Of a stretch of 64,000 bases of DNA, positions 7,672 through 16,341 are shown one piece after another. The stretch lies in contig DASYBM010000004.1 of NCBI GenBank assembly GCA_036500765.1, forward strand, positions 124,001 to 188,000, in the 5' to 3' direction. The translations under genes were made by a program, and so were the position numbers. Numbering within the stretch: position 1 is the first letter of the stretch; every line of letters begins with the position of its first letter. The DNA comes from Candidatus Sulfotelmatobacter sp. (lineage in GTDB: Bacteria > Acidobacteriota > Terriglobia > Terriglobales > Acidobacteriaceae). The notes below the pieces were generated by a model. The model was given only the letters and a program-made list of their open reading frames with translations. It searched no databases and was not told the origin of the DNA.

Positions 7672-9507
7672 TTAGGGCAATACGTACCGGAATGACGTGT
7701 AGATCATGTTATCAATTCCGTGCGGATCGCCGCCGACGCCCGACCAGCTGTTGCGGGTGATGTAAGAATATTGCGCGCCGAAGCGGAAGCTGCCGCGGGG
7801 TCCGGAGTAGAACTTGTACCAGAGAGCTCCAGTACCTTCGATCAAGACCCGCGTGTCGGCGGTGCAATTGCTCAGGCCGCCGGGATCGAATCCAACGGTG
7901 CCGTTGTTCGTGCTGGTGGCAGGTGCGGTTTCCGTACCGCAGCCGGTGTTCTTGGAAGTCGGGACACCGTAGCCGACCAGGGCTCCAGCGCCGCTGCTTC
8001 CCAATGGATCAAAACTGACCGATCGCGAAGCGTATTCGAGACCGGCGTAAGTATTGAGGTCGAGTTTCTTGGTCAGATGGAATTCGAGAGTGCCAAGTCC
8101 CATCGTGTTCCTGATCAGGTGAATCGTTCCATTACCGTTGATGGCGGCATCGGGAAGGCCGCCGGGGGCGTAGCGGCCAATACCGCTGCCAGTGAGGGCT
8201 TTCACTCCGAAGGTGACGCGCTTGGCAATGTCGAAGCGCGCGCTGGCGCCGGCGCCGCCGCCTGTTTTAGACGCGTTATACGCTCCGACGGCGGAAGTCA
8301 CGCCAACGGCTTGCCCGCCGCAGGTTGCCGTAGCGAGCACTTCGCCGCAGGGGAATACTCGGTCTTGAAAGCGGTCGAGGATTCCGAAAACTTCATAGTG
8401 TCCGAAGCCCGGATCGAAAGCGATTTTGGCGAGAATATCGGGAGACGGATTGAACGAGTAGGTGGCCGTAGTGTTGTAGCTGTTGCTGGCGCCGTTCGAG
8501 CCCAGCAAATAGTTGCCCGCATTGCCGTGCGACGTAACCGTAGCCTGCGCGTTTTCGATGGCGACCGCAATGGCAACTTTGTCGCCAAAATTCTGAGTGG
8601 CGCGCAGACCGTATTGCCGAGTGAAAACGAAGCCGGCGTTATACGACGGGTCAATCACCTTGGGACGAGCGTCGTTGGTTCTGCCGAGGTCGTCGTCAGG
8701 AGAGATACCATGCCCGTTTTCGGTAGCTAAACTCCACGCCTGTCCGGCAAGGAAAGAAAAGCCATTATTAAACTTCGCCTGCCCCCACGCTTGCCGCATT
8801 CGAAGGGTGTAGCTGTTGGTGGAGGTCGAGGTTGAAGTTACGCCCGCCGAGAGGAAGTCGGCCGAGACATAGCTGGAAAGGTCCACACCTTTCAAGCGGC
8901 CGTCGACAAAGGTCGTGATTTTCGACTGGCGAGCGGAACCGAAGAACTCCGGCAACTGGCTCTGCGAAGCACCAGGCATAGTGACGCTGTTAAACGGGGT
9001 TGGAAGATCGGCGGCGAGCGCTCGGGAGCGCCGAACGAATGCACCCTCCGCGTATCCCCCGGGCGTGATGTTGATGCCCCGGAAATGCAGGGTGAGCGGG
9101 CCTTCCATCTGCTTGTTGTAAGTCTCCTCCAACGGCTGGGTGGGAGATTGCATCGCGGGGCTGTCCTGCTGCACGGCAGGATTCCCAAGTGCGGCGACCT
9201 GTTGCGTTGCTTGAGGTCGGTTAGTGTCGGCTGCGGCGGCGTTGATCGCGGACTGCTGCGCTTGCAACTCCTGTTGATGCTGGAGTTGCTCCGTGAGTTT
9301 CTCGATCTGCAATTGTTGCGCCGCGAGTGCATCCTTCAGCGACTGGATGTCGGCGGCTGTGATGGTAGGTTGCGCGGGTGCCGAAGCCGCGGGTGCTGCG
9401 GGATTAGCTGGAGCGGCGTTGGAGGCCGTTTCGGTTTGTGCCCAAGCGCCTGCGGTCAGGGCCGTGAGCGCGAGAGCGGTAAAGAACACGTGCTTGGTTG
9501 GTTTCAT
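7672..9507 (-). CDS. Outer-membrane porin with N-terminal coiled coil
   Basis: 611 residues. A signal peptide (about 1-23, ending GAWAQ) is followed by an Ala/Pro-rich linker. A Gln-rich coiled coil comes next (about 50-85, SLKDALAAQQLQIEKLTEQL), and then a long beta-barrel whose many alternating aromatic strands end in FRYVLP. The architecture resembles DcaP-like or phosphate-selective porins, in which a coiled coil trimerises the barrel at the outer membrane. SD AAAGGAGAGGA precedes the start. It lies downstream of a sulfonate-type ABC operon on the same strand, with a possible Rrf2-type site about 170 bp upstream, so a role in uptake of the same substrates is plausible. Confidence 0.8.
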   Translation of the reverse strand: MKPTKHVFFTALALTALTAGAWAQTETASNAAPANPAAPAASAPAQPTITAADIQSLKDALAAQQLQIEKLTEQLQHQQELQAQQSAINAAAADTNRPQATQQVAALGNPAVQQDSPAMQSPTQPLEETYNKQMEGPLTLHFRGINITPGGYAEGAFVRRSRALAADLPTPFNSVTMPGASQSQLPEFFGSARQSKITTFVDGRLKGVDLSSYVSADFLSAGVTSTSTSTNSYTLRMRQAWGQAKFNNGFSFLAGQAWSLATENGHGISPDDDLGRTNDARPKVIDPSYNAGFVFTRQYGLRATQNFGDKVAIAVAIENAQATVTSHGNAGNYLLGSNGASNSYNTTATYSFNPSPDILAKIAFDPGFGHYEVFGILDRFQDRVFPCGEVLATATCGGQAVGVTSAVGAYNASKTGGGAGASARFDIAKRVTFGVKALTGSGIGRYAPGGLPDAAINGNGTIHLIRNTMGLGTLEFHLTKKLDLNTYAGLEYASRSVSFDPLGSSGAGALVGYGVPTSKNTGCGTETAPATSTNNGTVGFDPGGLSNCTADTRVLIEGTGALWYKFYSGPRGSFRFGAQYSYITRNSWSGVGGDPHGIDNMIYTSFRYVLP

Positions 9508-9665
9508 GGAAGTACAGTCCTCTCCTTTTGATTTGGTAATGCTGTACTGCGATTGCCTGGGGGAGACAACTGGAGGCCACAGGCTGCAATGGTCCGCAGA
9601 GTGAACTCCTTTAATTCTTTCGTGCGCCTTGTTTCAGGTGCTCTGGGATTAGCCCGATCTGTTCC

Positions 9666-9694
9666 ATTAATACGATAAGCATAATAGACATTAT
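9666..9694. promoter_or_regulatory. Possible second Rrf2-type operator upstream of the porin
   Basis: The right half at 9681-9694 (ATAATAGACATTAT) matches 13 of 14 bases of the right arm of the palindrome in front of the Rrf2 gene (ATAATAGACTTTAT). The left half is only partly conserved. It sits about 170 bp upstream of the porin start, in the 258-bp spacer after the ABC permease gene. Confidence 0.4.
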
Positions 9695-9765
9695 GGGAAT
9701 ATCGGGCAACCCGTTTATGAATACTCTGTGAATTTCTGAACTTGGGGAATCGAAACGCTGTGTTC

Positions 9766-10527
9766 TTAAGTGGCGGGCGTCAAACCCCACTTGTTTTGTA
9801 GATGGCGTTCCATGCCTCGGAACACAATGCCGTCCACCAGGTAGCCGAGGGCGATGATCAGAATCATGACGGCGATCACGGCGCTCATGTCGTTCAGGTC
9901 GCGGCCCATCATCAGCACCTGGCCGAGGCCCAGGCTGAGGTAGAGCATCTCAGCCGTGATGAGAGAGCGCCAGGCGAAGGCCCAGCCTTGTTTCAGGCCG
10001 GTGACAATGAACGGAAGACTGGCGGGCAATAGGACATACCAGAACAACTTGAACCCTTTAGCGCCGAGGTTGCGGCCGGCCTGGCCGAAAATTTTGGGCA
10101 TCTGCTTGCGCCCGTCCTCCATGGCGAGAGTCACCGACAGCAGCGAGCCCATGATCACAACGAAAAGGATGGCGTTCTGATTGAGCCCGAACCAGAGTAG
10201 GGCCAGCGGCCACCAGCAGATGCTGGGCAGACTTTGCAGGCTGACCAGCAACCCGCCCATGGTTTCTTCGAGGAACTTGTTGCTGGCCACGCCCAGCCCG
10301 AGGATCATGCCAAGGACGACGGAAATGCCGTAGCCGATCAGGACGCGCTGCATACTTACCCGGATGGCGATCCAGTAGGTGTGATCCTGAAATCCGGCGT
10401 AGAGAGCTTGGCCCACTCCCCACGGCGTGGGAAATAGGTAGGGCGGCCAGATTTTCAGTTCAGCGAGGAGCGTCCACAGGCCGAAGAGTACGGAATAAAA
10501 AACAAGGTAGCGAACGGCGCGTTTCAT
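9766..10527 (-). CDS. ABC transporter permease, sulfonate/taurine/nitrate type (SsuC/TauC-like)
   Basis: 253 residues with about six membrane helices and the binding-protein-dependent permease loop (EAA region: AGRNLGAKGFKLFWYVLLPASLPFIVTG) that docks to the ATPase. It forms the inner-membrane channel of the importer encoded with the two upstream genes. Only two bases separate it from the ATPase gene, so they are one operon. Family members import sulfonates, taurine, nitrate or related anions. The Rrf2 regulator in the operon favours a sulfur compound, but the substrate is not proven by sequence. Confidence 0.9.
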   Translation of the reverse strand: MKRAVRYLVFYSVLFGLWTLLAELKIWPPYLFPTPWGVGQALYAGFQDHTYWIAIRVSMQRVLIGYGISVVLGMILGLGVASNKFLEETMGGLLVSLQSLPSICWWPLALLWFGLNQNAILFVVIMGSLLSVTLAMEDGRKQMPKIFGQAGRNLGAKGFKLFWYVLLPASLPFIVTGLKQGWAFAWRSLITAEMLYLSLGLGQVLMMGRDLNDMSAVIAVMILIIALGYLVDGIVFRGMERHLQNKWGLTPAT

Positions 10528-10529
10528 AG

Positions 10530-11519
10530 TTACGCTCCTCCTCCGACGGCCGCTTCAACTTCAGGCGCGATGCGCGGCTTCACCCCGTCTTTGTATTCGG
10601 CATCGAGGGAGCGGTTAATCTCCTCGCGAAGTTCGCCAAGAATCTCTCCGGCGAAGCGGGCAACGGTGGGGTCCTCGAGATGGCGCGGGCGTGGTAACTC
10701 GACGGGGAACTCGCTCTTGACGCGCCCGGGGCGGAAGGTAAGCAGAACGACGCGATCGCCCAGCCGAATCGCTTCGCGAACGTTGTGGGTGACGAAGATG
10801 ATGGTGCGGCCGGTCTCGCTCCAGATGCGCTCCAACTCGTCGTGCAGCAGGTCGCGAGTCTGGGCGTCGAGCGCGGCGAAGGGCTCGTCCATCAGCAGGA
10901 CGTCGGGTTCGGTCGCCAATGCGCGGGCGATGGCGACGCGCTGGCGCATGCCGCCGGAAAGCTGGTGGATGTAACTGTTTTCAAATTTCGCCAGGTGGAC
11001 GAGCCGGAGATAGTAGCGGGTTTTTTCCTGGCGCTCGACCTTGGCAATCCCCTTCATCTTCATGCCGAATTCGACATTCTGGCCGACGGTGAGCCAGGGA
11101 AACAGGGCATGCTCCTGGAAAATCATGATGCGGTCGGTGCCCGTGCCCTGCACGGCTTTGCCGTCGATCAGTATCTGACCCGCGGTCTGCTGATGCAGGC
11201 CGGCGATCAGGTGCAGCAGCGTAGACTTGCCGCAGCCCGAGGGGCCGACGATGCACACGAACTCCCCAGCGTGCACCTGGAGATTGATGCGATCGAGGGC
11301 CAGAAGCCGCTCGCCGCTCTGGGTGCGGTAGCTCAGGGAGATGTCGCTGAGTCCGACCTTCGCGGTTTCAAGCGGGACCTGGCGCCGGGGAGCGCCAACC
11401 GAGATCGGACCCAATTTTCTAGCAGGACTGCCGGCGCGGGCAGGGAAGCGCGGGTCGATCGAGATCGGATCGATGGGAATCGGGAACTGCGTAGGAAAAT
11501 CTTGCGCATTCGTACTCAT
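10530..11519 (-). CDS. ABC transporter ATP-binding protein (SsuB/TauB-like) with a proline-rich N-terminal extension
   Basis: 329 residues; hydrolyses ATP to drive the importer. Walker A GPSGCGKST is near residue 95, the signature LSGGMRQRVAIARAL and Walker B VLLMDEPFAALD follow, and the switch His is in FVTHNV. SsuB/TauB proteins normally begin close to the VGLSDISLSY strand, but here about 55 residues rich in Pro, Ile and Arg precede it. The start ATG overlaps the stop of the binding-protein gene by four bases (ATGA), which supports this start and the extension. Confidence 0.93.
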   Translation of the reverse strand: MSTNAQDFPTQFPIPIDPISIDPRFPARAGSPARKLGPISVGAPRRQVPLETAKVGLSDISLSYRTQSGERLLALDRINLQVHAGEFVCIVGPSGCGKSTLLHLIAGLHQQTAGQILIDGKAVQGTGTDRIMIFQEHALFPWLTVGQNVEFGMKMKGIAKVERQEKTRYYLRLVHLAKFENSYIHQLSGGMRQRVAIARALATEPDVLLMDEPFAALDAQTRDLLHDELERIWSETGRTIIFVTHNVREAIRLGDRVVLLTFRPGRVKSEFPVELPRPRHLEDPTVARFAGEILGELREEINRSLDAEYKDGVKPRIAPEVEAAVGGGA

Positions 11520-12538
11520 TGAATTGCCTTTCGGTTCTTTTCCGCCAGCACCTGGTTCAGAATTGTCAGCTCGTAGAGTGCAGAGAGATCGGGCATCTGT
11601 CGGCCCAGGAAGCCGTCGTCAAAGGCCTGTTGTGCAGCCGTAGTGAGAGCGCTGTGCAGCGGGTCATAGGTCACTTGCATTCGGGAGAACGCTTCGTCGA
11701 GAACGACAGGGGGAAGGGCTTTACCCGTTTCGACGAGGATCTGATGGTTCAGAAGTTTTTTTGCTTCGGATTGATGGGCGTTGATCCAGTCCGTCAGCTC
11801 AACATGGGCGCGAATCCAGTTCTTCACCAGGTCGGGATGTGCGCGCAGGAATTTTGTGTTCACCACGAGCAAGCCGATGACGAATTGTCCGTTCGGCCAC
11901 AGACTGCGCTCGTCGACCAGCAGGCGGCCGTTGCCTTCGTGAATCAGGCGCGTAGCCCAGGGTTCGGGCGCCCAGGCGGCATCGAGATCCTTCTTGAGGA
12001 ACAGGGTCAACTGGTCGGGATTGGCCATCGGGACGATCTGCACATCGCCGCCCTTGTCGTTGGTTTTCATGCCGTGGTTCTTAAGCCAGTTGCGCAGCGC
12101 GACGTCCTGGGTGTTGCCGAACTGCGGCGAAGCCACGCGCTTCCCGTGAAAATCCTCCGGCTTGTTGATGCCGGAGTCGTTGCGGACGATCAGGGAAGCG
12201 CCGCCGCTGGCCGCTCCGGCAATCACGCGAAGGGCGTCGCCATTCGAGCGGACATAGCCGTTGATGGCGGGGTTGGGACCGACATAGGTCATGTCGATTG
12301 CTCCGGCGAAGAGCGCCTCGATCGCGGAAGGGCCGGCGTTAAAGCTGGTCCACTGTACTTTGACCTGCGGGCCCATGGCCTTGTCGAACCAGCCATTAGC
12401 TTTGCCAACCATCGCCTGGGCATGAGTGATGTTGGGGAATGCGCCGACACGGACGGTAGTCGGCCCTTGCGCCGACGCGGAAATTGCGGTGGCGAGCGCC
12501 AGCAGCCCTACACTCAGCAACGAGCCAGATCTACTCAC
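11516..12538 (-). CDS. ABC transporter substrate-binding protein (SsuA-like)
   Basis: 340 residues. An N-terminal signal peptide (about 1-23, ending ISASAQ) is followed by the type II periplasmic binding fold typical of SsuA/TauA/NrtA-like proteins: VRVGAFPNITHAQAM, DMTYVGPNPAING and LDAAWAPEPWATRL. It captures an aliphatic sulfonate or similar anion in the periplasm and delivers it to the permease. It overlaps the Rrf2 gene by eight bases upstream and the ATPase gene by four downstream, so all four genes form one tightly coupled operon. Confidence 0.9.
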   Translation of the reverse strand: MSRSGSLLSVGLLALATAISASAQGPTTVRVGAFPNITHAQAMVGKANGWFDKAMGPQVKVQWTSFNAGPSAIEALFAGAIDMTYVGPNPAINGYVRSNGDALRVIAGAASGGASLIVRNDSGINKPEDFHGKRVASPQFGNTQDVALRNWLKNHGMKTNDKGGDVQIVPMANPDQLTLFLKKDLDAAWAPEPWATRLIHEGNGRLLVDERSLWPNGQFVIGLLVVNTKFLRAHPDLVKNWIRAHVELTDWINAHQSEAKKLLNHQILVETGKALPPVVLDEAFSRMQVTYDPLHSALTTAAQQAFDDGFLGRQMPDLSALYELTILNQVLAEKNRKAIQ

Positions 12539-13034
12539 CTTTGCCCCCGACGACCATTGGGAGGATGCTGGCTGCGTCTTTCTTTTGGTGTTTCTGGCGC
12601 TTCGAATTCTTGCCAGCTCGTGAACCGACCTCCGCTATAAGGTCGGCCAGCGTGGTGTTGTCGAGGATGCGCGCGGCCGCGTCGCGGACATCCAGGAATA
12701 CCTGATAGAGAGCCCGATGGGGAATATCGCGGTCGATCAGTTCGCGCAACTGGTCAGCGTCACCGAAAGGCGCGAGCGGGCCGTCAATCAGGCGGATGAT
12801 CTCGCTCAAGTGGATGTCGGCAGGGTCGCGGCGGAGCTGGTAGCCGCCCTTCGCCCCGCGCACGCTCTCCACCATGCGCGCGTTTTTAAGTTCGAGCAGG
12901 ATCAGTTCCAGAAACTTTTCGGGGAGAACCTCTTCGTAGGCGATGTCGCGGATCTTAATCGCGCCTTGATGGTGATGGCGGGCCAGCATCATCAGAGCCT
13001 GAAGAGCGTACAAACCTTTTTGGGAGATTTTCAT
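12531..13034 (-). CDS. Rrf2 family transcriptional regulator of the sulfonate-type operon
   Basis: 167 residues (170 if the ATG at 13043 is used). The winged-helix N-terminus MKISQKGLYALQALMMLARH and the wing ARMVESVRGAKGGYQLRR are classic Rrf2. No cysteine is present, so it cannot bind an iron-sulfur cluster as IscR or NsrR do. This places it nearer CymR-like regulators, which sense sulfur status through protein partners or metabolites. The C-terminal 25 residues are Lys-rich. It is the first gene of the operon with the ABC transporter, with a near-perfect palindrome immediately in front of it suggesting autoregulation. Confidence 0.88.
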   Translation of the reverse strand: MKISQKGLYALQALMMLARHHHQGAIKIRDIAYEEVLPEKFLELILLELKNARMVESVRGAKGGYQLRRDPADIHLSEIIRLIDGPLAPFGDADQLRELIDRDIPHRALYQVFLDVRDAAARILDNTTLADLIAEVGSRAGKNSKRQKHQKKDAASILPMVVGGKGE

Positions 13035-13049
13035 GGGGCGCATTATTCC

Positions 13050-13078
13050 ATAAAGTCCATTTAAATAATAGACTTTAT
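13050..13078. promoter_or_regulatory. 29-bp palindromic operator in front of the Rrf2 gene
   Basis: Outer arms ATAAAGTC and GACTTTAT are perfectly complementary, and the inner ATT/AAT pairs extend the match to 11 of 12 positions per arm, around an AT-rich 5-bp centre. It begins 7 to 16 bases upstream of the Rrf2 start codons and includes a TATTAT that could be the -10 box, a good position for repression by Rrf2 itself. Confidence 0.65.
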
Positions 13079-13099
13079 TAGCGTGAGTGAGAAAGCAAG

Positions 13100-13115
13100 T
13101 GTGATTCCACTCACA
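13100..13115. promoter_or_regulatory. CRP/FNR-type site (TGTGA-N6-TCACA)
   Basis: TGTGATTCCACTCACA matches the consensus half-sites of CRP-family regulators exactly and lies 21 bp upstream of the Rrf2 palindrome on the promoter side. An activator bound here would sit near -50 of the predicted transcription start. Confidence 0.45.
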
Positions 13116-13303
13116 ATGGATCGGAAATTCCAGACTATGCTCGTGAAATCAATGCATTAGCTTTTGCCTTATCGAATGTCGCAGCAAATCGGTGTGCACG
13201 GGATTGCAGTTTAGCGGCATTGGAAGGGAACGCCGGAGCAGCGCCAAGAGCTGCTTTTCCAGCTTTTTTGCACCGCATGATTTTGCACACTGATGAAAAA
13301 CGA

Positions 13304-14080
13304 CTAGGCAGAAATACGGAGGACCAGCACCGTGATATTGTCAGGGCCGCCGCGATCGAGTGCCATCGCCACCAGCATTTGGCAGGCTTCGGCGGGAGCA
13401 TTGGATTGCGCGATGCGGGCGAGGTCAGTGTCGCCAACCACGCCCCACAGGCCGTCAGTGCAGAGGAGAAGAGTATCGCCGTCCTGGAGAGGGAAAGGCT
13501 GCTGGGGAATATGCGGGGTGACTTCGCGGCCGGAGCCCAAAGCGGCGGTAAGAATATGGCGCTGGGGATGCGACTCGGCGTCTTCGGAGCGAACCAGGCC
13601 GCTCTCGACCAGGCGGCCAACGTAGGAATGATCGCGAGTCAAACGGGACATTGCCTGGGCACGCAGCAGGTAGAGGCGACTATCGCCTACGTGAGCGAAG
13701 TGGAGCTGGCGTCCGACGATGGCGAACGCGCTACAGGTCGTACCCATGCCGTAGAACTGGGGGTGGTCGATGGCAAAACGTTGAATGTTCTGATGAGCGG
13801 CTTCGAACGCGATGCTGAGAGTGGTTTGCGGATCGCCGTTAAACTCATTGTCGTACACACTGCGGACCGTCTCGACCGCCAGACGACTGGCCTCCTGACC
13901 GCCCTCGTAACCGCCCATGCCGTCGGCGACCACCGCGAGCCGACCCTTGCGAAAGAAGTCGTCGTCGGAATCAGACTCCCAGTAAAGAAAGGAGTCCTCG
14001 TTGTTCTCGCGCTGGCGGCCGACGTCAGTGAGGCTGGCTACATCGATTCCTGGCTTTACAGTTTTCGACTCAACGGACAT
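13304..14080 (-). CDS. PP2C-type protein serine/threonine phosphatase (Stp1-like)
   Basis: 258 residues; dephosphorylates Ser/Thr phosphoproteins using two metal ions. The motifs are in order: TDVGRQRENNEDSF (metal Asp and Arg region), VVADGMGGYEGG, GMGTTCSAF, AHVGDSRLYLL, LLLCTDGLWGVV and RGGPDNITVLVL. Length equals that of minimal bacterial phosphatases partnering Hanks-type kinases, although no kinase is in this window. It is monocistronic on the minus strand. The 225 bp between it and the CRP-like site show no gene. Confidence 0.95.
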   Translation of the reverse strand: MSVESKTVKPGIDVASLTDVGRQRENNEDSFLYWESDSDDDFFRKGRLAVVADGMGGYEGGQEASRLAVETVRSVYDNEFNGDPQTTLSIAFEAAHQNIQRFAIDHPQFYGMGTTCSAFAIVGRQLHFAHVGDSRLYLLRAQAMSRLTRDHSYVGRLVESGLVRSEDAESHPQRHILTAALGSGREVTPHIPQQPFPLQDGDTLLLCTDGLWGVVGDTDLARIAQSNAPAEACQMLVAMALDRGGPDNITVLVLRISA

Positions 14081-14215
14081 AAATTATGAACTGCGGATTA
14101 TGGACCGCGCTTTGCCTGGAACCCGGGGGCGAGCGATACTCAATTTCAGGGATAAGATTGTTTTATCGCGGTCGATCAAATGCAATCAAAAAAACGTCTC
14201 CGGCCCCGGTCATTA

Positions 14216-14275
14216 TATAGGGAAGCTCGGCGGAGGGGTGACTGATATAGGAAAGCTCCGCGGAGCGGTCACTGC
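14216..14275. repeat. Tandem pair of 30-bp units in the PP2C/secreted-protein spacer
   Basis: Two adjacent units (14216-14245 and 14246-14275) share TATAGG-AAGCTC-GCGGAG-GGT-ACTG with a handful of substitutions. The second contains the palindrome GCTCCGCGGAGC. They sit about 60 bp upstream of the next start codon, a promoter-proximal position. Confidence 0.55.
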
Positions 14276-14333
14276 GGTCATGTGAGCAATTTACCACTTA
14301 CGGCGAGAAGAGGCACGAGACCTGACAACCCTT

Positions 14334-15608
14334 ATGGGAAAGAAATTCCGAGTGGTGGGCATTCTTGTTTTGCTGACGGCGTTGCTGACGGCGCCCCTGC
14401 TGGGACAAGGCAAAAAGCTCTGGGTGCTGCGCTCCACGGGAGAGATGGTGGAGTACGATCCGGCGACATTTGCTCAGAAACAGGCGATCAAGCTCCCCGC
14501 CGAGGCGGTGCAATCGCCTGGCAATGTTACGGTGAACCGCCTAGGGCAGGTTCTTTTTGCCAGTCCGGTCGCGCTGCCACTCTCTGACGAAGAGGCCGCG
14601 TCGCCCCACAAGGTGTGGATTTGGAATGGCCATACTGCGAGCACGGTTGATCTAGGCGTGAAGCGCGAGGTTACGCCAACAGGATCGAACCAGGCGGTCA
14701 CGGAGATGGCGCCGGCAGCCTATCTTTCGGCGGATGGATCTCATCTGTTTTGGTTTGCGAATCAAGCCCGACGGTTGCAGCGGGAGGGGATTGATCTTTC
14801 GACGGCTACAACCTGGCAAGCGTGGCGAACGGATTTGTCGGGCGCGGGCCGGGAGGACTTGGCCACGCAGAAGTTTGCCGATTGCCGTTGTACGACCGGG
14901 ACTTGCGAGGAGACTTGCCCGTACGGCGTCGTTTGGGCGCCGGAGAGCGGCGTGGAGAAAATATTTCTCATGACGCAGTACGTCGCGGGCCAGACGGCGC
15001 CGAGCTACAAGGCCAGCACGCGCTACCGGGAAGCGGGTGGCCAGTGGACAGCGGAGCCCCTCGAGGAGCCGTTGCAACGCGTGCTGGACGCCTCGGCCGA
15101 TGGCAATATGTTCGTCGAGGCAATTCCCGACACGGGCTGCTGCGGATGGGTGAATGAGAGTAACGATCAGACCCTGGTGCTGAGTGCGGGGAAGAAGCGC
15201 ACGGTGTTTGATGAGCGCGCGACATATAAGAATTCCGACTACGATGTGAGTTTCTATACTTCGAACGCGAAGCTGTCGCCACAGTTGGACGCCGTGGCGA
15301 CGACAATCGTTTCCACGGCCCAGGCCAACAAGACCATTCAACTGGCGCAGCAGGGGGAGGCGAATCTGGAGGAGTCGCAGTCAATTCGCAAAGGCTTAGC
15401 CCAACTGCCGGCGGTGGAGGTGATGAGTTTGGAAGAGCCTCCACGGCGGGCTGCGTTTCTGCCGCACGCCGAATTGGTGGGATGGCTGAGTGAAAACGAA
15501 CTGCTGATCGTGGAATGGCATTTGCTCGTGACTTACAATGTGGGAACGGGGACGCGGCGCAAGTCGACCGTGCGGGTCAAGGATGCGGCGCAAGTATTTT
15601 TGCGATAA
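14334..15608 (+). CDS. Secreted hypothetical protein, probable beta-propeller
   Basis: 424 residues with a signal peptide (MGKKFRVVGILVLLTALL, cleavage near GQG). The mature chain alternates blade-like strands (KLWVLRSTGEMVEYDP, AAYLSADGSHLFWF, NELLIVEWHLLVTYN), resembling a WD/NHL-type propeller. An unusual Cys cluster near residues 185-196 (C-x-C-x4-C-x3-C) and a CC pair near 263 suggest disulfides. I do not recognise a named family. It is transcribed divergently from the PP2C gene and ends 103 bp before the next gene. Confidence 0.7.
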   Translation: MGKKFRVVGILVLLTALLTAPLLGQGKKLWVLRSTGEMVEYDPATFAQKQAIKLPAEAVQSPGNVTVNRLGQVLFASPVALPLSDEEAASPHKVWIWNGHTASTVDLGVKREVTPTGSNQAVTEMAPAAYLSADGSHLFWFANQARRLQREGIDLSTATTWQAWRTDLSGAGREDLATQKFADCRCTTGTCEETCPYGVVWAPESGVEKIFLMTQYVAGQTAPSYKASTRYREAGGQWTAEPLEEPLQRVLDASADGNMFVEAIPDTGCCGWVNESNDQTLVLSAGKKRTVFDERATYKNSDYDVSFYTSNAKLSPQLDAVATTIVSTAQANKTIQLAQQGEANLEESQSIRKGLAQLPAVEVMSLEEPPRRAAFLPHAELVGWLSENELLIVEWHLLVTYNVGTGTRRKSTVRVKDAAQVFLR

Positions 15609-15711
15609 ATCGTTTGCGCCCGGACGCATTCGTCCGGTGTCAGCTTGATGGATTCGGCGCGGGCAGACGAATGCGTCGGCCGCTACGTATGCTTCATTGG
15701 CAAGGACTGCC

Positions 15712-16326
15712 ATGGCATCGCGGGACTTCATATTCTGGGAAGTGGATGTGCAGGCCGACTTCATGCTGCCGGGCGGGAAGCTCTACGTTCCCGGCGCAGA
15801 GAAGTTGCTGTCCAACATCCGGCGACTCACCGACGCCGCAAGGCAGGGCCGCGTGTTTCTGGTTTCCCATGGATGTTTTCATACCCCCAACGATCCCGAG
15901 TTCAAATTATTTCCCCCGCATTGCGTGAAAGGAACAGCGGGTTCGGAGTTAGTGCCGGAAGCGCTCACGGAAAAAGTTATACGCATCGCCAATGACGCTG
16001 AGGCGAATCTGCCGCAAGACTTGTCGAAGTATCAGCAGATCCTCCTGGAGAAACAGACGCTGAATATTTTCGAAAGCCGGCATGCGGATGAACTCCTGCA
16101 GCGTCTGGATAAAAACGCGGAGTTCGTTGTGTTCGGCGTGGTGACCGAATACTGCGTCAGCTTCGCCGCCAAAGGTTTGCTGCAACGGGGGAGGCGCGTG
16201 GCCATGGTGCAGGACGCGATTGCAACTCTGAACCAACAAGACGGGCAGAAAGCAATTGCCGAGCTAGAAGAATTAGGTGCGCGACTCACCACGATGGATC
16301 AGGTTCTCGATGCGCTCGCTCGCTAA
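15712..16326 (+). CDS. Cysteine hydrolase of the isochorismatase/nicotinamidase family
   Basis: 204 residues. The likely catalytic triad is Asp in WEVDVQADFM, Lys in LEKQTLN and the nucleophilic Cys in GVVTEYCVSFAAKG. Such enzymes cleave amides such as nicotinamide, or vinyl ethers. I chose the ATG at 15712 because AAGGA lies at the right distance and the Asp strand follows directly; an in-frame ATG at 15697 is possible. A bidirectional terminator-like hairpin follows. Confidence 0.85.
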   Translation: MASRDFIFWEVDVQADFMLPGGKLYVPGAEKLLSNIRRLTDAARQGRVFLVSHGCFHTPNDPEFKLFPPHCVKGTAGSELVPEALTEKVIRIANDAEANLPQDLSKYQQILLEKQTLNIFESRHADELLQRLDKNAEFVVFGVVTEYCVSFAAKGLLQRGRRVAMVQDAIATLNQQDGQKAIAELEELGARLTTMDQVLDALAR

Positions 16327-16341
16327 CCATTCGTCTTTCTG

